A stretch of DNA of 64,000 nt from CAZJWC01 sp964550125. Lineage in GTDB: Bacteria; Bacillota; Clostridia; Christensenellales; Borkfalkiaceae. Made by a program: the position numbers and the translations under genes. Below the pieces are notes generated by a model. The model saw only the letters and a program-made list of their open reading frames with translations, was not told where the DNA came from and searched no databases. Below, piece by piece: positions 57,440 through 64,000 of the stretch (position 1 is its first letter; each line of letters begins with the position of its first letter). Where the stretch lies: the NCBI GenBank assembly GCA_964550125.1, contig CAZJWC010000003.1:62001-126000 (forward strand), in the 5' to 3' direction.

Positions 57440-59542
57440 TTAGTTATTTTCCATTTTTTCCAAAAGTTTTAAGTCAATACCTTTGTCGCCTATCTTGATG
57501 ATTTCAACCTTTACAATATCACCGATTTGTAAAACTTCTTCAACAGACTCGATTCTCTTTTCACTCATCTTTGAAATATGAATCATACCATCTTTACCAG
57601 GAGCCAACTCAACGAAAGCACCTACTTTAGGTAAAATTCTAACTACTGAACCGATAAACATATCACCAACTTCGGGGTCCCTTGCGATTGACATAATGAT
57701 TGCTTTTGCTCTTTCAGCATTTCCTTCAGTATCGTTATAAGATGCGATATTTACTACGCCGTCATCAGTAATGTCAATTTTAACTCCTGTTTCTTCAATA
57801 ATTTTATTGATAACTTTACCACCTGAACCGATAACTTCTCTAATCTTATCAGGGTTGATTTCAAATGAGATAATCTTGGGAGCGTATTTTGAAAGTTCCT
57901 TATTAGGTTCGGGGATTACAGAAAGCATCTTATTTAAAATAAAGTGTCTGCCTTCATTTGCTTGAGATATTGCTTTTCTTAAAATCGCCTCATCAATACC
58001 TTTAATCTTAATGTCCATTTGAATTGCAGTGATACCATTTGCTGTGCCTGCAACCTTAAAGTCCATATCACCAAGGAAGTCTTCCAATCCTTGAATATCC
58101 GAAAGAATAGCAACATTATCAGAGTTTGTATCTTTGATAAGTCCCATAGCGATACCTGCAACAGGAGCTTTAATAGGAACACCTGCATCCATAAGCGCCA
58201 AAGTTGAGCCACAAACTGACGCTTGTGAAGTTGAACCATTTGATGACATAACTTCGGATACCATCCTTAAGCAGTAAGGGAATTCACTTTCACTAGGAAT
58301 AACAGGCTCTAACGCTCTTTCAGCCAAAGCACCATGTCCAATTTCTCTTCTTCCGGGACTCTTTAAACCTTTTGCTTCTCCTGTTGAATATGCAGGGAAG
58401 TTATATTGATGCATATAACGCTTTGAAACTTCTTCATCAAGTCCGTCTAGTTTTTGAACTTCCGAAAGCATACCTAAAGTACAAGTTGTTAAAACTTGAG
58501 TTTGTCCACGAGTGAATACACCTGTTCCGTGAACTCTGGGAAGTACACCGTGTTCACACCATATAGGTCTAATTTCAGTTAGGCTTCTGCCGTCAGGACG
58601 AACGCCCTTTTCCAAAATCTTTGCTCTGACCTTTTCCTTAGTTATATAGTACAAACTATCCTTAATTTCTCTTTGTTTGTCGGGATAGATTTCAGCAAAA
58701 TGTTCAAGCACATCTTTTTCAACTTCATTTTGGTTGATTTCTCTTTGTTGACGATTAAATTCATCAAGTGCTTTGTCTAATTTTTCAGATGCGTAATTTC
58801 TTACATCGTTATCTAAATCCTCAGGGATATGATATAAATCCATCTCTCTCTTGGGTTTGCCGATTTCTTTTTGAATATTTTCAATAAAAGCACATTGTCT
58901 CTTAATCTCCTCATGTCCAAATAGGATTGCTCCAACCATTTCATCATCAGAGATTTCTTTTGAGCCTGCTTCTACCATCATAATGGCGTCTTTTGTACCA
59001 GACAAGTTTAAAGCAAGAGTACTTTTGCTTCTTTGCTCAATATCGGGATTGATAACATATTTGCCATCAACGATACCAACAACAACCGAACCAGTAGGAC
59101 CTGCCCAAGGAATATCCGAAATTGAAAGGGCGATTGAACTACCTATCATTGCCAAAGGTTCAGGTGCGATATTAGGGTCTACTGAAAGTGCAGTAGCGAT
59201 AACTACTACATCATTATAAAGTCCTTTAGGGAATAAAGGTCTAATAGGTCTATCAATAAGTCTTGATGTCAAAATTGCCTTATCACTTGCTCTACCTTCA
59301 CGTTTTTTGAAACCACCGGGAATTTTACCAACAGAGTACATTTTTTCTTCATAGTCTACTGACAAGGGGAAGAAATCCATACCATCTCTAGGTTCAGCAG
59401 ACATAGTTACATTTACCATAACTACCGTATCACCACAACGAACAACGCAAGCACCGTTTGTTTGCTCTGCATATTTGCCAGTTTCAATGATTACTTTTCT
59501 GCCAGCAATTTCAGTTTCAAAAGTTCTAAATTTTTCTAACAT
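57440..59542 (-). CDS. pnp: Polyribonucleotide nucleotidyltransferase (PNPase)
   Basis: A 700-residue 3'-5' phosphorolytic exoribonuclease. It has two RNase PH cores (1-220 and 310-545; GRREIGHGALAERAL and GLEDFLGDMDFKVAGT are core-2 motifs), a KH domain (about 550-610, IREVIGSGGKVINKI) and an S1 domain (about 618-690). The trimer degrades mRNA and can add tails. AAGGAG precedes ATG. It follows rpsO, the usual order, separated by a terminator and a 105-nt leader. Confidence 0.98.
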   Translation of the reverse strand: MLEKFRTFETEIAGRKVIIETGKYAEQTNGACVVRCGDTVVMVNVTMSAEPRDGMDFFPLSVDYEEKMYSVGKIPGGFKKREGRASDKAILTSRLIDRPIRPLFPKGLYNDVVVIATALSVDPNIAPEPLAMIGSSIALSISDIPWAGPTGSVVVGIVDGKYVINPDIEQRSKSTLALNLSGTKDAIMMVEAGSKEISDDEMVGAILFGHEEIKRQCAFIENIQKEIGKPKREMDLYHIPEDLDNDVRNYASEKLDKALDEFNRQQREINQNEVEKDVLEHFAEIYPDKQREIKDSLYYITKEKVRAKILEKGVRPDGRSLTEIRPIWCEHGVLPRVHGTGVFTRGQTQVLTTCTLGMLSEVQKLDGLDEEVSKRYMHQYNFPAYSTGEAKGLKSPGRREIGHGALAERALEPVIPSESEFPYCLRMVSEVMSSNGSTSQASVCGSTLALMDAGVPIKAPVAGIAMGLIKDTNSDNVAILSDIQGLEDFLGDMDFKVAGTANGITAIQMDIKIKGIDEAILRKAISQANEGRHFILNKMLSVIPEPNKELSKYAPKIISFEINPDKIREVIGSGGKVINKIIEETGVKIDITDDGVVNIASYNDTEGNAERAKAIIMSIARDPEVGDMFIGSVVRILPKVGAFVELAPGKDGMIHISKMSEKRIESVEEVLQIGDIVKVEIIKIGDKGIDLKLLEKMENN

Positions 59543-59647
59543 AATCTAACTCCTTACTACTATTTGTGCTAATGTAGACTGTTATCCACTACAAATACGC
59601 ATACGACTTACTTATCAAAAGCGTCCGTATTGCAAGCACTTATAAAA
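59543..59647 (-). promoter_or_regulatory. Leader between rpsO and pnp with a long hairpin
   Basis: GCAATACGGAC and GTCGTATGC segments (59584-59625) pair across a 14-nt loop. pnp leaders in other bacteria are sites of RNase III-dependent autoregulation; that role here is inferred. No clear pnp promoter is seen. Confidence 0.35.
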
Positions 59648-59673
59648 AAAAGGGTGTGATAATCCACCCTTTT
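59648..59673 (-). terminator. Terminator of rpsO
   Basis: AAAAGGGTG pairs with CACCCTTTT followed by a T run on the minus strand. Confidence 0.85.
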
Positions 59674-59684
59674 AATTTTTTTTA

Positions 59685-59948
59685 TTATTTTCTTAAATCA
59701 AGACGTGCAATTAAATCTCTATATTTTTCAATATCCTTGCTCTTGATATAATCTAATAAGCCCCTTCTTTGACCTACCATTTTTAACAAACCTCTTCTTG
59801 AGTGGTTGTCGTGAGGGTTAGCCTTTAAGTGCTCATTTAAGTGATTGATTCTTTCAGTCAACAATGCAACTTGAACTTCTGAAGAACCTGTATCGTTCTC
59901 ACTTGTTTTAAAATTTGAAATAATTTCTTGCTTTTTAGCCTTATCCAT
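59685..59948 (-). CDS. rpsO: 30S ribosomal protein S15
   Basis: An 87-residue S15 with the family core TGSSEVQVALLTERINHLNEHL and HSRRGLLKMVGQRRGLLDYI. It binds 16S rRNA at the h20-h22 junction early in 30S assembly. ATG 59948 has GGAGG upstream; the longer frame to 60020 is spurious. It is transcribed from its own promoter through an 80-nt leader that may be an autoregulatory S15 site. Confidence 0.97.
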   Translation of the reverse strand: MDKAKKQEIISNFKTSENDTGSSEVQVALLTERINHLNEHLKANPHDNHSRRGLLKMVGQRRGLLDYIKSKDIEKYRDLIARLDLRK

Positions 59949-60033
59949 TTTTATTTTACCTCCATTGGACATATTACACGATTGCCAAAGCGAAACGAGG
60001 AGACCGTATACCCTTGACATCGTTTACCAAAAC

Positions 60034-60062
60034 ATTTTAACACATATAATACGCTTTGTAAA
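60034..60062 (-). promoter_or_regulatory. Sigma-A promoter of rpsO
   Basis: Minus-strand TTTACA (60062-60057), 17-nt spacer, TAAAAT (60039-60034). Confidence 0.78.
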
Positions 60063-60068
60063 CTAAAT

Positions 60069-61454
60069 TTATCTAAAAAATTCCGTTTTGTTACTAATTA
60101 ACAAATCAACCTTGTCGATATAAGTTTTTATGTCTTTAGGACTGCCATATCTTTCTAGCCTATTTTCCTCTTTAAAAAGTCTTTTTGACACAGCGTTTGC
60201 ACCTACGGCAACATTGTTAGAAATTTCCTCCATAATGTTTATATTATAAATACACTCAAAGCCTTTTTTTGACCAACCTAAATTTTCTAAATTTCCAGCC
60301 ATATACTTTTGTCGATACATATAATAGGGAAGGTAATTCTCTTTATATAAAACTTTTTTTGAGTAATTTACCATTGCTGAAATTTTGTCATCTTCCAATT
60401 TGTCAACCTCCTCACGAAGTCTTGCTCCCTTTTTTAGACAAAGGGTATGCACAGTAACGTTATGAGGATTTAGTTTTACCACTTTATCAATACTATTACA
60501 AAACTCCTCTACGCTTTCACCAGTCAAACCTGCAATCAAATCACAATTTATTATAAAGTCAAAATCATTGCAAAGGTCGAACGCTTTGTAGATGTCCTCA
60601 GCAGTATGCTTTCTACCTATTCTTTTTAATGTTTCATTTGAAAAAGTTTGAGGATTTATGCAAATTCTATTTACATCATACTCTTTAAGTATTGATAACT
60701 TTTCTTTTGTAAAAACATCAGGTCTACCTGCTTCAACGGTAAACTCAATTTTATCATTTGAAACAACCTGCTTAATTGTAGACAAAATCTTTTGAAGATG
60801 CTCCTCGTTTAAAACTAGGGGCGTTCCTCCCCCAACATAAACACTAGATAAGTTTCCTAAATAATCTTTACTGTTTAATAGTTCCTTACAAATTGCCTCA
60901 ACATAGTCATCTAAATACTGTTTTGTATTTTTCAACGGTGCAGTAATAAAAGAACAATATGAACATTTTGAAGGACAAAAAGGAATACTAACAAAAAGGT
61001 CTGTTATATCATCATCTATTTTATAGTAAGGTTTTTGAACATTTATGACATCTTGGACAAGTTTAATATTTTCTTCGCAAACGTCCATTTCATTATAAAG
61101 CTTGACAAAATCTCGCCCTTCAGCAATTTCACTATACGCCATTTTTACAGGTCGAATACCAGTCAAAGCACCCCAAGGCAAATGTCTTGAATAAAATTTT
61201 GACAAAACTTTATACATTGCCAGTTTTGAGTATCTCTTTGCATATCTTTTATACTCTATATCTCCACGATAGGAGTACTCATTTTCAAACCTACTTTCAT
61301 TATTATCTATCTTTATTAAGTTTATAAATTTCTCGTTCTCATAAAAAAGCTTATGTTCAATATCTATACCGTCTTGCTCCTTGACAGAAGGCAAAAACAG
61401 ACGAACAACTTCCATAAGCTCTAAATGTAAAAATTCTTGATTTGTAGTTAACAT
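60069..61454 (-). CDS. hemZ: HemZ, coproporphyrinogen dehydrogenase-like radical SAM protein
   Basis: A 461-residue radical SAM enzyme with an N-terminal 150-residue domain specific to HemZ, then the cluster motif CPSKCSYCSF (Cys-x3-Cys-x2-Cys at about 170-177), GGGTP (about 209) and the HemN-like C-terminal part with GFECIYN. HemZ is common in Clostridia and is placed in the oxygen-independent coproporphyrinogen oxidase group, although many such organisms lack full haem synthesis. Its true substrate here is uncertain. It starts one base after the MBL hydrolase stop. Confidence 0.92.
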   Translation of the reverse strand: MLTTNQEFLHLELMEVVRLFLPSVKEQDGIDIEHKLFYENEKFINLIKIDNNESRFENEYSYRGDIEYKRYAKRYSKLAMYKVLSKFYSRHLPWGALTGIRPVKMAYSEIAEGRDFVKLYNEMDVCEENIKLVQDVINVQKPYYKIDDDITDLFVSIPFCPSKCSYCSFITAPLKNTKQYLDDYVEAICKELLNSKDYLGNLSSVYVGGGTPLVLNEEHLQKILSTIKQVVSNDKIEFTVEAGRPDVFTKEKLSILKEYDVNRICINPQTFSNETLKRIGRKHTAEDIYKAFDLCNDFDFIINCDLIAGLTGESVEEFCNSIDKVVKLNPHNVTVHTLCLKKGARLREEVDKLEDDKISAMVNYSKKVLYKENYLPYYMYRQKYMAGNLENLGWSKKGFECIYNINIMEEISNNVAVGANAVSKRLFKEENRLERYGSPKDIKTYIDKVDLLISNKTEFFR

Positions 61455-61455
61455 A

Positions 61456-62052
61456 TTAAAATTTATAATTATCTCTTTCGTAGTCTAATGTAGTTTCCTC
61501 TCCGTGTCCTGAATACACCTTATAATCGCCTTTCAACCCACAAAGTCTTTGTAAAGACTTGAACATTTTGTTTTCATCTCCTGAAGGAAAATCCGTACGA
61601 CCATAACTTCCTGCAAACATAGTATCGCCTGTAAACAAGCAATCCTCTATTTTAAAAGTAACACTACCTTCCGTGTGTCCTGCAGTTTCAAGCACTTCAA
61701 TCTTTAAGTTAGCAATTTCTAAAATGTCTCCATCTTTGAAAGTTCCATCTACATTAAACTTTCTTACAGGCATACCTGTCACTGCTCCAAGATTTTGAAG
61801 TCCTTGATAAAGTTTTAATTCCTTTTCGCAGATAAAAACTTCAGCACCAAAAGACTTTGCCATATAGCAACCATAAATATGGTCAGCATGTCCGTGAGTT
61901 AGTAAAACGGCTTTTATATCAAGTCCTAAATCTTTTGCCTTTTGGAGAGGAGTTTCATCTCCTAAATCAATAATTATGCAATTTTTATTGTCTTGAGTAA
62001 CAATATAACTGTTTGTTTGTAGTTTACCTACAATTTCTTTATATACTTTCAT
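61456..62052 (-). CDS. Metallo-beta-lactamase-fold hydrolase (glyoxalase II-like)
   Basis: A 198-residue MBL-fold enzyme. The zinc motifs are THGHADH (about 52-58), AGHTEGSV (about 122-129), the Asp in FTGDTMFAGSYGR, and a final His in SGHGEETT. Short glyoxalase II-like hydrolases of this kind follow rel in many Firmicutes and may hydrolyse thioesters. It sits 1 nt after rel and 1 nt before hemZ. Confidence 0.92.
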   Translation of the reverse strand: MKVYKEIVGKLQTNSYIVTQDNKNCIIIDLGDETPLQKAKDLGLDIKAVLLTHGHADHIYGCYMAKSFGAEVFICEKELKLYQGLQNLGAVTGMPVRKFNVDGTFKDGDILEIANLKIEVLETAGHTEGSVTFKIEDCLFTGDTMFAGSYGRTDFPSGDENKMFKSLQRLCGLKGDYKVYSGHGEETTLDYERDNYKF

Positions 62053-62053
62053 C

Positions 62054-64000
62054 TTACACCGTCGTTCTAAATACGTCTAGCACGCTATCTTGTAAACCTA
62101 TCCTATATATTAGTTGGTCTATATCCTTTCTTTCGTTGACTTTTACACTCAACTCAATAATAGCATTTTTATTTTTATCTAATCTACTATTAACAGAAGA
62201 TAAAACAATCTTTAACTCGCTTATAATTGCAGTGATTTGAGTAAGTGCTTTCACTTGATCCTTTGCTTTTATAGTAATCATTGCAACGAATCTAGCTTCA
62301 CCAGTCTTGCTCCACTCTGCTGAACAAAGTCTGTCCGTTTCCATACCAGCCATATTAGGACAATCTGCTCTATGCACTACGATACCTCTACCACGGGATA
62401 CAAATCCTACAATATCATCTCCAGGGACAGGGGTACAACAACCAGCAAAACGCACCAGCAAGCCTGACATACCTTTTATAACTACACCGTTGGTATTTTT
62501 ATTTGAACCCTCTTGAACAACTTTGGGTTTAGGAGTTTCTCTCTTATAAAAGTCTATCAGTTTGAAGATAACTTGATTTACACTTACAGCACCGAAGCCG
62601 ATTGAAGCAAACATCTCCTCATAGGTTGTAAATGAAAGTTTATCGGACACCTTTTTGAAACTATCTTCACTCAGTATATCGCTTAAAACGTAACCACGAT
62701 GTTTCGCTTCTTCTTCAAGCATTTTTTTGCCTAGCTTAATATTGTCGTCCTTCATTTCACGGCGGAAAAATTGCTTGATTTTTGCTCTAGCACTACTACT
62801 TTTAACATACTTCAACCAGTCCCAAGATGGACCTTTTGAATTTGGTGAAGTAATAATTTCAACGATATTTCCCGTTTCAAGTTTACTTGTAATTTGAACC
62901 ATTTTACCGTTAACTTTTGCACCCACACACTTATTACCAACTTCGCTGTGGATTGCATAAGCATAATCAATAGGAGTTGCTCCCATTGGTAAACTTATAA
63001 CTTGACCGGTAGGTGTAAATACCAAAAGTTCGTCAGTGTAGAGGTCAGTTTTAAAGGAGTCAATAAACTCTTTTGAGTCTTTTAAACCACCCTCTGCTTC
63101 AATCATTTTATTAACCCAAGTCAACTTGTCGTTAAATATATCATTTACTTTATCTTTGCTAATTTTTTCTTTATACTTCCAGTGTGCTGCTACACCATAT
63201 TCAGCCATTTTATGCATTTCAGCCGTTCTAATTTGAATTTCAAAAGGTTGTCCAAACTCAGTTACAACCGTTGTGTGCAAAGATTGATAGCCGTTTGCCT
63301 TGGGGGCTGCAATATAATCCTTTATTCTACCAGGCATAGGCGTCCACTTCTTGTGAATTTTTCCAAAAACTTCATAACACTCCTCAACAGAGTTTACGAT
63401 TACACGCACAGCGGCAAGGTCGTAAATTTGGTCAAGAGTTTTCTTTTGGTCTCGCATTTTTTTATATATTGAATAAAAGTGTTTAGGTCGTCCAAAAACA
63501 TCTCCCTTTATTTTGCTTTCTTGTAAAATAACCTTGATTTCACTGACAACCTTATCAACAAACTCGTGCCTTTCATTTAGTTTTTGATGAATATTTTGTA
63601 CTAAAAACTGAAAAGACTCAGGCTCTAGGTATTTTAAACATAAATCGTCAAGTTCACACTTGATTTGTGAAATTCCTAGACGGCCTGCAAGGGGAGAGAA
63701 AATATCTAAAGTTTCCCTTGCCATCCTTTGTTGTCTGTCTTGGGATAAAAAGTTAAGCGAACGCATATTATGCAATCTATCAGCAAGTTTTAAGATGATT
63801 ACACGAATATCTTTTGACATTGAAACAAGAATCTTTCTAAAATTTTCTGCGTCCCTTTCTTCTCGTGATTTAAATTCGATTTTTTCAAGTTTAGTTACAC
63901 CTTGAACGAGCAACAAAACTTCATCGCCAAATTCTTCTTCAAGTTCCCTTTCACTTACTGGTGTATCTTCAAGCACATCGTGTAAAAACGCAGCACAAAT
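62054..64000 (-). CDS. rel: Bifunctional (p)ppGpp synthetase/hydrolase Rel, 5' part outside the window
   Basis: The last 648 residues of a RelA/SpoT homolog; the reading frame runs past 64000 (it enters as ICAAFLHDVLEDT, the HD-domain metal motif). In order: HD hydrolase (truncated; KLADRLHNMRSL), synthetase (YSIYKKMRDQ, RIKDYIAAPKANGYQSLHT), TGS (LLVFTPTGQVISLPMGATP), the Cys-containing ZFD (RFAGCCTPVPGDDI) and a C-terminal ACT domain. It makes and degrades the stringent-response alarmone. The usual dtd gene after rel is absent, and an MBL hydrolase follows directly. Confidence 0.97.
   Translation of the reverse strand: MCAAFLHDVLEDTPVSERELEEEFGDEVLLLVQGVTKLEKIEFKSREERDAENFRKILVSMSKDIRVIILKLADRLHNMRSLNFLSQDRQQRMARETLDIFSPLAGRLGISQIKCELDDLCLKYLEPESFQFLVQNIHQKLNERHEFVDKVVSEIKVILQESKIKGDVFGRPKHFYSIYKKMRDQKKTLDQIYDLAAVRVIVNSVEECYEVFGKIHKKWTPMPGRIKDYIAAPKANGYQSLHTTVVTEFGQPFEIQIRTAEMHKMAEYGVAAHWKYKEKISKDKVNDIFNDKLTWVNKMIEAEGGLKDSKEFIDSFKTDLYTDELLVFTPTGQVISLPMGATPIDYAYAIHSEVGNKCVGAKVNGKMVQITSKLETGNIVEIITSPNSKGPSWDWLKYVKSSSARAKIKQFFRREMKDDNIKLGKKMLEEEAKHRGYVLSDILSEDSFKKVSDKLSFTTYEEMFASIGFGAVSVNQVIFKLIDFYKRETPKPKVVQEGSNKNTNGVVIKGMSGLLVRFAGCCTPVPGDDIVGFVSRGRGIVVHRADCPNMAGMETDRLCSAEWSKTGEARFVAMITIKAKDQVKALTQITAIISELKIVLSSVNSRLDKNKNAIIELSVKVNERKDIDQLIYRIGLQDSVLDVFRTTV

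Overview
The window is AT-rich chromosomal DNA from a low-GC Gram-positive, spore-forming anaerobe of the class Clostridia. The evidence is an intact sigma-K gene, both dipicolinate synthase subunits, a CtsR-McsA-McsB-ClpC stress operon, HemZ, a long-form ribosome hibernation factor, reverse rubrerythrin, a Re-type citrate synthase, ECF vitamin transporters and near-consensus sigma-A promoters. The family or genus cannot be fixed from the sequence alone. The code is standard. GTG and TTG starts are used in several places.

Layout. Positions 1-3960 are one edge of a prophage or related mobile element: a leftward early operon with RHH and HTH regulators, an ERF annealing protein, a PD-(D/E)XK nuclease, a NinB-like protein and SSB. 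The 30-bp palindromes at 3876-3954 probably control it. Positions 4037-8100 hold a citrate synthase - GntR regulator - aconitase operon with a consensus promoter overlapped by a GntR-type operator. A 6S RNA gene follows (8144-8409). Then come a pyridoxal kinase, an archaeal-type AspRS, BirA, an unassigned structured RNA (11905-12100) and a BspA-like surface lipoprotein. Leftward genes at 13493-17069 cover the activated methyl cycle (mtnN, luxS), ung, apgM and an ECF S component. Positions 17232-27755 hold a Y-family polymerase with a YolD-like partner, a 1305-residue surface protein, a half-size TSUP pair, Ppx/GppA, Maf, an MreB-like actin and a GDPD.

Positions 27896-36151 are a rightward stress and sporulation block: lepA, sigK, ctsR-mcsA-mcsB-clpC and hpf. 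Positions 36192-49234 mix RNA methylation, a DEDDh exonuclease, dpaAB, a spore-associated-type ATPase, a CDF transporter, the ECF-S/coaX/hom/cupin operon and small regulators. The remainder is mostly translation and RNA metabolism (serS, argS, ychF, pnp, rpsO), a P-type ATPase, rubrerythrin, and the rel - MBL hydrolase - hemZ operon, with rel cut by the window edge.

The most interesting unexplained content is RNA-level. A pair of paralogous ~105-nt sRNA genes 11.4 kb apart share a 75-nt identical body with a C-rich single strand, a covarying 5' hairpin and a palindromic promoter. The sigK ribosome binding site and start codon lie inside a perfect 12-bp terminator-like hairpin. At least five genes have a -10 box only 6-7 nt before ATG and so are probably leaderless. 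dpaA and two tiny Cys-rich genes share a sigma-K-like promoter. No tRNA, rRNA, CRISPR array or insertion sequence was seen.
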